A stretch of DNA of 64,000 nt. Source: Rhizobium sp. NZLR1 (lineage in GTDB: Bacteria; Pseudomonadota; Alphaproteobacteria; Rhizobiales; Rhizobiaceae). The notes beneath the pieces were generated by a model that was not told the DNA's origin, made no database searches, and saw only the letters and a list, made by a program, of their open reading frames with translations. Below, in pieces: positions 43,557-52,183 of the stretch. A program made the position numbers and the translations under genes. Within the stretch, counting starts at the first letter, position 1, and every line of letters starts with the position of its first letter. The stretch spans positions 4,214,001-4,278,000 of the forward strand of contig NZ_CP071632.1 in NCBI RefSeq assembly GCF_017357385.1. Direction: 5' to 3'.

Positions 43557-45773
43557 TTATAGGAAACTTTGCGGATCAATATCGAGCTGCACCTGTACCG
43601 ATCCGCGCTCCTTGGGCGATTGCGACAGCATCGCCCGCAAAAACCCCTGCATGTCCGAGTTGCGCCGGCCATGCACCAGTAGGCGGAAGCGATGGCGGCC
43701 GCGCACCAGCGCCAGCGGCGCCTCGGCCGGGCCAAGCACCGAAATGCCTGAAACCTGCGGCGCCGCATTGCGCATGCCGCGCGCGTGGTTTTCGGCATCA
43801 TGGCGGGTCTCGGCCGAAACGATGATCGAGGCGAGCCTGCCGAAGGGCGGCAATATAGCGCGTTCGCGTTCGGTGATCTCGCGCTCATAGAAGGCGTCGG
43901 AATCGCCTGAGACAATCGCCTGCATGACAGGGTGCTGCGGCTGATAGGTCTGCAGCAGCCCATGGCTCTTGAGGCCGGTGCGCCCGGCCCGGCCCGTCAC
44001 CTGCGACAAAAGCTGAAAGGTGCGCTCGGCGGCGCGCGGGTCGCCATTGGCCAGGCCGAGATCGGCATCGATGATGCCGACCAGCGTCATCAGCGGAAAA
44101 TTATGCCCCTTGGCGACGAGCTGGGTGCCGATGACGATATCGGCCTCCCCCTTGGCGATCGCCTCCAGCTCCAGCCGCAGCCGCTTGACCCCGCCCATGA
44201 TATCCGAGGAGAGGACGATCGTTCGCGCCTCCGGGAAATGCCGTTCCACCTCCTCGGCAATGCGCTCGACGCCTGGCCCGCAGGCAACAAGATGGTCGAG
44301 CGTGCCGCATTCCGGGCACGCCTCCGGCGTGCGCTCGGCATGGCCGCATTGATGGCATTGCAGCTGCTTGCGGAAGCGATGCTCGACCAGCCAGCTCGAA
44401 CATTGCGGACATTGGAAGCGATGGCCGCAGACCCGGCAGAGCGTCAGCGGCGCATAACCGCGCCGGTTGAGAAAGAGCAGCGCCTGTTGGCGTTTCTCCA
44501 CCGTCTTGCCGATCGCCCGGATCAGCACCGGCGACAGGAAGCCGCCGCGTTCCGGCCCGTGCCGGCGCATGTCGACCAGATGCAGGTCCGGCAGCGCCGC
44601 ATCGCCGAAACGCGTCGGCAGGTGGACGGTGCTGTAGCGCCCGCTCTGCCCATTGACCTGGCTTTCGACCGACGGCGTCGCCGACACCAGAATGACGGGA
44701 AAATCGCCGATCCGGCCGCGCACCACAGCCATATCGCGGGCATTGTAGAAGACGCGGTCCTCCTGCTTGTAGGCAGGATCGTGCTCCTCGTCGACGATGA
44801 TCAGGCCGAGATCCTCGAACGGCAGGAACAGCGCCGAGCGGGCGCCGGCGACGACGCGCACCTCGCCGGTCACCGCCTGGCGCCAGACCTTTTCGCGCAT
44901 GCGCGGCGCAAGATCGGAATGCCATTCGGCTGGTTTCGCCCCGAAGCGATCCTGGAAACGCTCCATGAAACTTGCCGTCAGCGCGATCTCCGGCAGCAGG
45001 ATCAGCACCTGCTTGCCGCGTTTCAGCGTTTCGGCAATCGCCTCGAAATAGACCTCGGTCTTGCCGGAGCCGGTCACCCCGTCGATCAGCGACACCGAGA
45101 ATTCGCCCTTGCGGACGTCGGAAACGATCTCTTCGGCTGCCGCCTTCTGCGGCCCTTCGAGGCGTGCGGCGGCAAAATCCGGATCGGGCATCGCCACCAC
45201 CGGCGGCGGCGGCAAAAATATCGTATCGAATATGCCAAGCGTGATTAGCCCGTCGACGACGCTGGTCGACACACCCGCCGCATGCGCAAGGCCGCTGCGG
45301 GTCCAGGACAAGCCGTCGGAGGCCGTGTCGAGCACCCGGGCGCGCGCCGGCGTCATCCGCTCCGGTTCGCCGCCGACGAGTTTCAACCCCTCCACCATCG
45401 GCTCCGGCTCGAAGGCATTCGGCGCCCTGAGCGCCATGCGGGCGACGAGGCCGGGCGGCGAGAGCGTATAGGTCGCGACCCAATCGATGAATTCCCGCAT
45501 CTCCCGGGAAAGCGGCGGGCAGTCGAAGACATGGCTGATCGGCCGGAGCTTCTTCGGATCGACCCCATCCTCGCCGCCGTCCCAGACGACGCCGATGACC
45601 TGCCGCGACCCGAGCGGCACCTGCACGACCGAGCCGGGCTCGACCGCCATGCCATCAGGCACCGAATAAGAATAGGGTTTTGGCGCCGGCATCGGCACCA
45701 GCACGGGAACCGTTCGGTTCGCGGGCGGTGCCTCGAAAAGCGCGCCAAAGAGATCGGACGAATCTGTGCTCAT
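43557..45773 (-). CDS. priA: Primosomal replication restart helicase PriA
   Basis: The protein has 738 residues from the ATG at 45773. PriA restarts stalled replication forks. It has an N-terminal DNA-binding domain, Walker A GVTGSGKTE, the DEEH box IIVDEEHDPAYKQED, and the zinc-binding insert with its paired cysteines (CRVCGHRFQCPQC and CHQCGHAERTPEACPEC). The helicase motif RAGRTG is also present. The in-frame upstream region to 45986 shows no homology. It is divergent from the aldolase-family gene at 45986. Confidence 0.96.
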   Translation of the reverse strand: MSTDSSDLFGALFEAPPANRTVPVLVPMPAPKPYSYSVPDGMAVEPGSVVQVPLGSRQVIGVVWDGGEDGVDPKKLRPISHVFDCPPLSREMREFIDWVATYTLSPPGLVARMALRAPNAFEPEPMVEGLKLVGGEPERMTPARARVLDTASDGLSWTRSGLAHAAGVSTSVVDGLITLGIFDTIFLPPPPVVAMPDPDFAAARLEGPQKAAAEEIVSDVRKGEFSVSLIDGVTGSGKTEVYFEAIAETLKRGKQVLILLPEIALTASFMERFQDRFGAKPAEWHSDLAPRMREKVWRQAVTGEVRVVAGARSALFLPFEDLGLIIVDEEHDPAYKQEDRVFYNARDMAVVRGRIGDFPVILVSATPSVESQVNGQSGRYSTVHLPTRFGDAALPDLHLVDMRRHGPERGGFLSPVLIRAIGKTVEKRQQALLFLNRRGYAPLTLCRVCGHRFQCPQCSSWLVEHRFRKQLQCHQCGHAERTPEACPECGTLDHLVACGPGVERIAEEVERHFPEARTIVLSSDIMGGVKRLRLELEAIAKGEADIVIGTQLVAKGHNFPLMTLVGIIDADLGLANGDPRAAERTFQLLSQVTGRAGRTGLKSHGLLQTYQPQHPVMQAIVSGDSDAFYEREITERERAILPPFGRLASIIVSAETRHDAENHARGMRNAAPQVSGISVLGPAEAPLALVRGRHRFRLLVHGRRNSDMQGFLRAMLSQSPKERGSVQVQLDIDPQSFL

Positions 45774-45985
45774 CGGGCGAGACCATGCCCGCAAATCGAT
45801 GCAATTGGAACCGCAAAGACGGGACGCACATCGGGCGCAGAATCCGGCGCAGGAAGATTCCGCGCGATCGCCCGTTCCCATACGGAAAGCTTGCTGGACG
45901 AGCGATTGGCCGCATACATTGCCGAAAAGATCTTTGTTCGAAATGCCGAAGCGCTGTTCTTCGGCCGTTGAATTGGAGAGCACCA

Positions 45986-46918
45986 ATGGCCAGACTGACC
46001 GAAGATGCCAAGGGCGTCTATGTGATCGCCGTAACCCCGTTCACCGATGACGGCGCGCTCGATCTCGCCAGTATCGACAGCATGGTCGATTTCTACGAGG
46101 GCGCCGGCGTCACCGGCCTGACGGTGCTTGGGCAACTCGGCGAGGCCCCGAAGCTGACCGCGGAGGAATCGCGGACCGTGGTCGAGCGTGTGCTGAAGCG
46201 CCTCGACGGACGTCTTCCCGTCGTCGTCGGAGTTTCGGCGCCGGGGCTTGCTCCGATGCGCGAACTTGCCGAAGCCGTCATCGGCAAGGGGGCTGCCGGC
46301 GTCATGGTCGCGCCGCCCTGGACCGTCAAGACCGACGACCAGGCTTTCGCCTTCTACCAATCGGTCGGTGAAGTCCTGGGCGATACGCCCTTCGTGCTGC
46401 AGGATTATCCGCTCACCACCAACGTGACGATCGCGCCCAAGGTTATCGAGCGCATCGTCAATGAGGTGCCGAATTGCGTCATGCTCAAGCACGAGGATTG
46501 GCCGGGCCTTTCAAAAATCACCGCGCTTCGCGCCGCCAGCGACAAGGGCACCATGCGGCGCATCTCCATCCTTTGCGGCAATGGCGGACTTTTCCTGCCC
46601 GAAGAGATGGGCCGCGGCGCCGATGGCGCGATGACCGGCTTTTGTTATCCTGAGATGATGGTTGGCGTCGTCGGGGCCTATGCGGCCGGTAACCTCGATC
46701 GTGCCCATGCGATTTTCGACGCCTATCTGCCGCTCGCCCGCTACGAACAACAGCAGGGCATCGGCCTTGCCTCGCGCAAATATGTGCTCGCCAAGCGCGG
46801 CGTGATCAAATCCGCCACCCTGCGCAAGCCGGGCGCCAAGCTCTCGGCGCTCGATGTTGCCGATGTCGAGCGGTTGCTGGCGCGTCAGGCCATCCGCCTC
46901 AAGGAGATCGTTGCGTGA
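45986..46918 (+). CDS. Dihydrodipicolinate synthase/N-acetylneuraminate lyase family protein
   Basis: This class-I aldolase-superfamily protein has 310 residues. The GLTVLGQLGE segment matches the family block GxxGE(A) for 2-oxo-acid binding, the catalytic Tyr is probably in LQDYP, and the Schiff-base Lys in VMLKHEDW. These differ from true DapA sequences (usually YNVP and IKEAS), so it is probably not the lysine-pathway enzyme but a paralog acting on another 2-oxo acid. The start is an ATG with GGAG upstream. The bases between this gene and priA (45774-45985) show no gene. Confidence 0.88.
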   Translation: MARLTEDAKGVYVIAVTPFTDDGALDLASIDSMVDFYEGAGVTGLTVLGQLGEAPKLTAEESRTVVERVLKRLDGRLPVVVGVSAPGLAPMRELAEAVIGKGAAGVMVAPPWTVKTDDQAFAFYQSVGEVLGDTPFVLQDYPLTTNVTIAPKVIERIVNEVPNCVMLKHEDWPGLSKITALRAASDKGTMRRISILCGNGGLFLPEEMGRGADGAMTGFCYPEMMVGVVGAYAAGNLDRAHAIFDAYLPLARYEQQQGIGLASRKYVLAKRGVIKSATLRKPGAKLSALDVADVERLLARQAIRLKEIVA

Positions 46919-46936
46919 GGCTTAAAACGTGAAGAA

Positions 46937-47491
46937 TCAGCCCGAAACATCATGAGGACGACCGGAGGGAATGTGGGGGAGGATTTCGAGACAATGTGTA
47001 TCGCCGTCCCGCTCGTAGAGCTGAAATCCAAGCGCCTGCCAAAATTTGGCCGCGTCGGCATTTCCCGCATGAACGGTGACGATACCGCAGAAGGCCCGCG
47101 CATGATCCAGCAGAGCCAGGGCCAGCATCCGGCCGATGCCATGCCGGCGTATCTCTGGACGGATGTAAAAACGTCGCATTCGCAACGCTCCGGATAGGGT
47201 GGGTTCGATGGTCAGGCCTCCGATACCGGCGAGCGCCTCCCCGACATAGGCGCCGAGCAGCCTTTCGCCGTCACGCTCGAATCTGAGGTCTCCAGCCGAC
47301 CATTCGGCGATAACGCGGCTGATATGGAGATGGCCCTCTTGCCGGGCCTCGCTTTCGAGGTCTGCGATCTCCCGCGGCAATCGATCGCGGATCACGCGGA
47401 TATCGACCGTCATGGCAAAGCCGATGGATTTAAAGTCCTTTGTTTTATGCATGTCGTCATCCCGGAACCGCAGCACACTCGCCGACGACAT
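46937..47491 (-). CDS. GNAT-family N-acetyltransferase
   Basis: The acetyl-CoA-binding motif of GNAT enzymes is visible as RRFYIRPEIRRHGIGRML, and a HAGNADAAKFWQALGFQLY block forms the C-terminal part. The ORF from the ATG at 47491 gives 184 residues; an ATG at 47413 (MTVDIRVIRDRLP) would give a 158-residue protein that fits the family better. It starts 3 nt behind the acyltransferase gene on the same strand, so the two probably form an operon. The substrate is unknown. Confidence 0.85.
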   Translation of the reverse strand: MSSASVLRFRDDDMHKTKDFKSIGFAMTVDIRVIRDRLPREIADLESEARQEGHLHISRVIAEWSAGDLRFERDGERLLGAYVGEALAGIGGLTIEPTLSGALRMRRFYIRPEIRRHGIGRMLALALLDHARAFCGIVTVHAGNADAAKFWQALGFQLYERDGDTHCLEILPHIPSGRPHDVSG

Positions 47492-47494
47492 GCA

Positions 47495-48445
47495 TTAGAC
47501 TGCAGGAACGGAAAGCTTGCGAGGCATCGCCGCAGCCGGCGGGCCGACCGGCATGAAAGTCGCGTCGCCATTGGCTGCCATGTCGTGCACCGTATGCTTC
47601 TCCAGCGCCTTCGTCACGTCGTTGAGGTCGCCGTCCAGATGTTCGGCCGGAATGAGATTGCCGATGACGAAATCGAAGCGATCGCCGCGTTTGTTCAACA
47701 GTTCGTGGAACACCGTCATGTCGCGAAGCTCCGTCGACCATTTCGCCAGCCAGTAGAACAGGCCGGAATTACGCGCCGTCATATGGACGGGAAGGATCGG
47801 CAGATTGTATTTGCGCGCCAGCCCGACGGCCGAGGTTTTCCATGGACGTTCGTTCAGCCGGCCGTTCGCCCAGTAGGCGATGCGGCCTGACGGGAAGAGC
47901 ACCGTCGCCTTGCCTTGCCGCACCGCGTGATTGGTCAATTGCAGCGTTTCGCGTGCCTTGAGCTTGCTCTTGTACTCCTCCCGCCATTCGACGGGGATGA
48001 TAATCTCGGCAAACCGCGGATTGACGCGGATAGCATCGCGATTGGCGAAAAACATCATATCCGGCCGACGTGCTTTCAGCAGATCGAACACGGCGACACC
48101 ATCGGCGATGCCTGTGGGATGGTTGCTGACGAGGATGAAGCCACCGGCATCGGGGATGCGTTCGCCATTGGTAATGCCGATATCGAGTTTCAGCACGTCG
48201 CTCAGATATTCGAACGACTGGAAGCCCGGCATCTTGGCGACGGCATTGGCGAATTCGATCGCCTTGTTGTAGCGCAGCAGCGTGTAGAGAAACGGCCGCA
48301 TAACCGGCCAGAGCGGATTCTTCACGATCCTCTGGCCGCGTTCGGCAATCAGCCTATCGACGATATGACCGGGTTTTCCCTGTGAAACGAGAGCGATCGC
48401 TTCCGCGAGCTGTCCGAAAGCCGTCATGGAATCGCGCCGTGCCAT
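47495..48445 (-). CDS. Lysophospholipid acyltransferase-like protein (PlsC superfamily)
   Basis: The protein has 316 residues. The catalytic block is SNHPTGIADG (a His-to-Asp motif with five residues between, as in the hemolysin-like acyltransferase group rather than the HX4D of PlsC), with VLFPSGRIAYW as the second motif and a membrane-associated N-terminal helix pair. It probably transfers acyl chains to a lysolipid at the inner membrane. A GNAT gene follows directly. A link with ornithine-lipid synthesis is possible but not shown by the sequence. Confidence 0.85.
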   Translation of the reverse strand: MARRDSMTAFGQLAEAIALVSQGKPGHIVDRLIAERGQRIVKNPLWPVMRPFLYTLLRYNKAIEFANAVAKMPGFQSFEYLSDVLKLDIGITNGERIPDAGGFILVSNHPTGIADGVAVFDLLKARRPDMMFFANRDAIRVNPRFAEIIIPVEWREEYKSKLKARETLQLTNHAVRQGKATVLFPSGRIAYWANGRLNERPWKTSAVGLARKYNLPILPVHMTARNSGLFYWLAKWSTELRDMTVFHELLNKRGDRFDFVIGNLIPAEHLDGDLNDVTKALEKHTVHDMAANGDATFMPVGPPAAAMPRKLSVPAV

Positions 48446-48584
48446 GAAAGATCCTGTCTATGGGTATAAAGCTATCGCAGTAAAATATGATCTAGGGATG
48501 ACAAGGGTTTGGCCGGCATTAGCAATTCCATAACCGTTCCTGCTCCAAATTGGCGGACTTGAAGGCAAATTCAAGGCCAGCGAT

Positions 48585-49520
48585 GTGAATGAACTGCTTG
48601 TTATCGCCGATTCGCGCCTGATGGCGGAACGGGCCGCGTGGCTCGAAAACCTCGCCAGCGAGCGCCGTCTTTCCGAGCACACGCTCGATGCCTATGAGCG
48701 CGACACACGCCAGTTCCTGACCTTCCTGACCGGCCACCTCGCCGGCCCGGCGACGCTTGGCGATATAAGGGAATTGCGCCCCGCCGATTTCCGCGCCTTT
48801 CTCGCAGCCAGGCGCAAGCAGGGCTCCGGGGCCCGCTCGCTCGGCCGCAATCTCGCCGGCCTTCGTTCGCTGCTGCGCCACTTGGAAAAGAAGGGTCTGG
48901 TCAATGCCGCCGGCGCCAGCGCGATACGCTCGCCGAAACAGCCGAAATCGCTGCCCAAGCCGCTGTCGGACACGCAGGCGATCACCGTCGTCAGCAATGA
49001 AGCCCAGCTCCATGACGAACCCTGGATCGCCGCGCGCGATGCGGCTGTCATGACGCTGCTCTACGGCTGCGGCCTACGCATCTCCGAAGCGCTGGGTCTC
49101 GTTCCCTCCGACCTGCAAAAGGGCGCCACAGCGCTGCGCATCACCGGCAAGGGCAACAAGACGCGGCTGGTGCCGCTGCTGTCGGTGGTTTTCGACGCCG
49201 TCGAGAAATACCGCACGCTCTGCCCCTATCACCTCGAACCCGGCGAGCCCCTTTTTCGCGGCGCCCGCGGCGGCAAGCTGCAGCCGGCGATCATCCAGCG
49301 CGCCATGCAGAAGATGCGCAGTGCCTTCGGCCTGCCGGAGACCGCGACACCCCATGCGTTGCGCCATTCCTTCGCCACCCACCTGCTTGCCGGCGGCGGC
49401 GATCTGCGCACCATCCAGGAACTGCTCGGCCACGCCAGCCTTTCCACAACGCAGGTCTATACCGGCGTCGATGCGTCGCGGCTGCTCGAGGTGTATGATC
49501 GGGCGCACCCGCGCGCTTAG
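48585..49520 (+). CDS. xerC: Tyrosine recombinase XerC
   Basis: The protein has 311 residues with the N-terminal SAM-like core-binding domain (LASERRLSEHTLDAYERDTRQF) and the catalytic domain. The active-site set is complete: Arg in YGCGLRISEAL, Lys in GKGNKTRLVPL, His and Arg in PHALRHSFATHLL, His in LLGHASLSTTQ and Tyr in VYTGV. XerC with XerD resolves chromosome dimers at dif. There is no integrase-type neighbour or attachment site, so it is the housekeeping enzyme. XerC rather than XerD is my best reading. Confidence 0.92.
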   Translation: MNELLVIADSRLMAERAAWLENLASERRLSEHTLDAYERDTRQFLTFLTGHLAGPATLGDIRELRPADFRAFLAARRKQGSGARSLGRNLAGLRSLLRHLEKKGLVNAAGASAIRSPKQPKSLPKPLSDTQAITVVSNEAQLHDEPWIAARDAAVMTLLYGCGLRISEALGLVPSDLQKGATALRITGKGNKTRLVPLLSVVFDAVEKYRTLCPYHLEPGEPLFRGARGGKLQPAIIQRAMQKMRSAFGLPETATPHALRHSFATHLLAGGGDLRTIQELLGHASLSTTQVYTGVDASRLLEVYDRAHPRA

Positions 49521-49656
49521 AACCTTTTCTGGTCAGATTGAAAATTCTGCCGGAGCAAGAACGACTCTAAGCTTTCGTTAACGCATTCTCTTAAAGGAAT
49601 ATGCGCAAGCCGGGCGTAGAGCATGAAACCACAAGGCATGTGACCGGAACATCATC

Positions 49657-50730
49657 ATGACGACATCGATCGGCCGCCGGACTTTTCTCGCAGCACCCGG
49701 CAATCTGCTGCTCTGGCTGATTGCCGCCTTTCACATGCTGCTTCTTGCGGCCCTGTTTGTGGCCTTTCTGGCTGCGCGACCGGCTGCGGCCGAAGAGGCG
49801 GCCTGCACCGGCCGCAATCTGATGGTCGAGCTGCAGCAGAACGACCCCGCCCGCTATGCCGAGGCGCTGAAGGAAGCCGACGCAACCCCGAACGGCAAGG
49901 GCATCTTCTGGAAGATCGAGAAGCCGGGGCTTGCGCCGTCATGGCTGCTCGGCAGCATGCATGTTACCGACCCGCGTGTTCTGGTCTTGCCGCAGCGCGC
50001 CCAGGCAGCCCACGACGCCGCCGACACGATCATCATCGAATCCGACGAGATCCTCGACGAAAGGAAGGCGACCGCCGCCCTGCTCGCAAGGCCGGAGCTG
50101 ACGATGTTCACCGACGGCACGACGATCGACAAGCTGCTCTCCCCCGAGGACTACAAGCGCCTCGAAGCCGGTTTGAAGCAGCGCGGGATTCCGCTCAGTG
50201 CCGTTTCCCGCATGCGGCCTTGGATGATTTCGAGCGCCGTTGCCCTGCCGGCCTGCGAGATCGCCCGCAAGGCGAAAGGCGTGCAGTTCCTCGACCAGAA
50301 GATTGCCACCGACGCGGTTGCCGAAGGCAAGCAGGTGAAGGGGCTGGAAACCCTTGCCGAACAGATCCAGGCCATGGCCGACCTGCCGGTCGAATTCCAT
50401 CTGAAGTCGCTGATCGAGACGCTGGAGCTCGGCGACAAGATGAGCGATGTCGTGGAAACAATGACCGACCTCTATCTCTCCGGCGAGATCGGCATGACCA
50501 TGCCGATGCTGAAGACCGTGACGCCGAAGAAGGAAGGCGAAGATGACGACTATGCCGCCTTCGAACAGCGCGTCATCCTCGACCGCAACAAGGTGATGGC
50601 CGAGCGCGCCGCCCCGATCCTCGACGGCGGCAACGTCTTCATGGCGGTCGGCGCCCTGCACCTGCCCGGCAAGGCCGGCGTCATCGAACTGCTGCGCCGG
50701 CAGGGCTTCACGGTCAGTGCGGTGAACTGA
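49657..50730 (+). CDS. TraB/GumN-family protein
   Basis: The protein has 357 residues. The N-terminus has a long signal or anchor sequence (residues 15-45, with RRTFL before it) ending at AAAEEA, so the protein is exported. Family features are WLLGSMHVTDPRV near residue 95 with its GxxH, an ExxE-like acidic segment (IIIESDEIL) and GNVFMAVGALHLPGKAGV near the C-terminus with its GxxH. These residues make the metal-dependent hydrolase-like core of TraB/GumN proteins, whose cell function is not well known. The gene stands between xerC and cytochrome b561. Confidence 0.88.
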   Translation: MTTSIGRRTFLAAPGNLLLWLIAAFHMLLLAALFVAFLAARPAAAEEAACTGRNLMVELQQNDPARYAEALKEADATPNGKGIFWKIEKPGLAPSWLLGSMHVTDPRVLVLPQRAQAAHDAADTIIIESDEILDERKATAALLARPELTMFTDGTTIDKLLSPEDYKRLEAGLKQRGIPLSAVSRMRPWMISSAVALPACEIARKAKGVQFLDQKIATDAVAEGKQVKGLETLAEQIQAMADLPVEFHLKSLIETLELGDKMSDVVETMTDLYLSGEIGMTMPMLKTVTPKKEGEDDDYAAFEQRVILDRNKVMAERAAPILDGGNVFMAVGALHLPGKAGVIELLRRQGFTVSAVN

Positions 50731-50738
50731 ACCAGCAA

Positions 50739-51239
50739 TCAGCCGAACGTCATGCGGCGCAGCACATTGGTTTTCCAATAGAAATGATGGACGAGCGCGC
50801 CGGCGACATGCGCCGCGATCAGCGCCCAGAGAATGATCTTCAGGATATCCGCGTGGAGCGAACCGGCGGGATTGATGCCGAAATAGTAGGCGGCGATGCC
50901 CGTAAGCGGCATGGCGAAGATCAGGATATAGAGACCGGCATGGGCAAGCCGCGCGGCAAGACGGAAGATCGCCGGTTCCTTGGCGGCCTCGGCCGGCACG
51001 CCTTTGGTAACACGCAGCCCGAGCCGGACGATCGCAAGCAGCAGGATGGCGATGCCGACATAAGCATGGATATTCGCCGACGAAACCTGCTCCGGCGTCG
51101 GCACCTGCCCCCTGCGCATCAGCCGATGCCAGACATTCATGCCGTCGGGAAACAGCAGATTGAAGAAGATCAGCAGCGCCACCGTCCAATGAAGGAAGCG
51201 CTGGCTGAGACTGTAAGCCATGATGGACGGCTGCTGCAT
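50739..51239 (-). CDS. Cytochrome b561
   Basis: This membrane di-haem cytochrome has 166 residues and four membrane segments. Haem-ligand histidines are expected in RFLHWTVAL, in SSANIHAYVG, in LAHAGLYILI and in AAHVAGALVHHFYW, the pattern of the bacterial b561 (CybB) family. It likely oxidises ubiquinol and protects against superoxide in the inner membrane. It is convergent with the TraB gene with only 8 nt between. A start at an ATG at 51221 is also possible. Confidence 0.92.
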   Translation of the reverse strand: MQQPSIMAYSLSQRFLHWTVALLIFFNLLFPDGMNVWHRLMRRGQVPTPEQVSSANIHAYVGIAILLLAIVRLGLRVTKGVPAEAAKEPAIFRLAARLAHAGLYILIFAMPLTGIAAYYFGINPAGSLHADILKIILWALIAAHVAGALVHHFYWKTNVLRRMTFG

Positions 51240-51289
51240 TTTCTCGACCTTCGTCAGATGTTGATCTCAGCGATTCTCAACAACCAGAC

Positions 51290-51402
51290 TAGAGCATGAT
51301 GCCGAAAAGTGTGCGCGGTTTTCGGACAACGTCATGCTCTAACTCTTTAATTTAGAACAGGATGATTCCAGGCCAACCGGGCCTAAAATCATCCTGTTAT
51401 AG
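51290..51402 (-). repeat. Dispersed bimodular palindromic repeat, family A, copy 3 (inverted)
   Basis: This is the reverse complement of the elements at 9569-9685 and 34177-34289, with AGAGCATGATGCCG to CATGCTCTAAC and GAACAGGATGATTCCAGGCC to GGCCTAAAATCATCCTGTT. It lies between the cytochrome b561 start and the end of the enolase cluster, 14 nt from the RraA-like stop codon. Confidence 0.92.
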
Positions 51403-51415
51403 GGTAATCCATTGG

Positions 51416-52162
51416 CTAGGTTGTTCCCAAGCGGTTTGTCTTGCGCCACTCTTCGTACTCTCCGCGGGCATCGTCATGCAGCGGATAGTAGCGCTGCAAC
51501 GACCCGCCTTCCATAAGCTTCACTCGCGAGAACTCCTCCCAATCGTGATGCTTTTGCGATTCTTCGATGACCGTCGAGGCCATTGCGACCGGAAGCATCA
51601 CCACACCGTCATCGTCGGCGACGATGATGTCTCCGGGGATTACCGTGACACCGCCGCAGGCAATCGGGACGTTGACGGCGTTGGGATAGATGCCGGTCTG
51701 CACATGATAGTTGGGTGTCCAGCCGCGCAGCCATAAAGGCAGATCCAGCTTCTCGACATTGGGCCGATCGCGCATGCAGCCATCGATCACGATGCCAGCG
51801 CCGCCTCTGCCTTTGAAATAGGTCGACATCATATCGCCGAAGACGCCAGAACTCATGTCGCCGCGCGCGTCGACGACGACCACATCGCCCTCCTGCACGT
51901 GATAAAGCACATGGCGGTGCAACTGCGTCTCCGGATCTGCATATTCTCCCTCGTTAAAAAGGTCCGGCCGCTGCGGCAGGAATTGAAGCGTCAGGGCGGG
52001 CCCGACGATCGACTTCCCGTGATTCTGCGCCACGGGACCGACCATGTGCGGATTGCGGAAGCCCATGTGGCCAAGCGTGCCGGCAACGGTCGCGGCACCG
52101 ATTTCTTTCAGTGCGTCGATCAACTCTTTGGGCGGTCGCGTAATGTCGGGCGTATGTGTCAT
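51416..52162 (-). CDS. RraA-like/HMG-aldolase-family protein
   Basis: The protein has 248 residues of the RraA/4-hydroxy-4-methyl-2-oxoglutarate aldolase fold. The motif VVVDARGDMSSGVFGDMMSTYFKGRGGAG contains the Gly-rich loop, GIVIDGCMRDRP has the catalytic Arg and Asp of the aldolases, and VPIACGGVTVIPGDIIVADDDGVV is typical. True RraA (about 160 residues) is shorter; the longer metal-dependent aldolases cleave 2-oxo acids to pyruvate. In this cluster it probably splits the 2-keto-3-deoxy acid made by the enolase-family dehydratases. It ends the minus-strand operon. Confidence 0.9.
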   Translation of the reverse strand: MTHTPDITRPPKELIDALKEIGAATVAGTLGHMGFRNPHMVGPVAQNHGKSIVGPALTLQFLPQRPDLFNEGEYADPETQLHRHVLYHVQEGDVVVVDARGDMSSGVFGDMMSTYFKGRGGAGIVIDGCMRDRPNVEKLDLPLWLRGWTPNYHVQTGIYPNAVNVPIACGGVTVIPGDIIVADDDGVVMLPVAMASTVIEESQKHHDWEEFSRVKLMEGGSLQRYYPLHDDARGEYEEWRKTNRLGTT

Positions 52163-52183
52163 TTTGTGCTCCGGTGGATGAAA

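Noticed and set aside
45986..46918. dapA, the lysine-pathway dihydrodipicolinate synthase
   Set aside because: The catalytic segments (LQDYP and VMLKHEDW) differ from usual DapA sequences, so only the superfamily is assigned.
48585..49520. Phage or island integrase
   Set aside because: The sequence fits housekeeping XerC, and no attachment site, excisionase or phage genes are nearby.
51290..51402. Insertion sequence bounding the enolase cluster
   Set aside because: It is a short non-coding family A palindromic repeat without transposase or target duplications.
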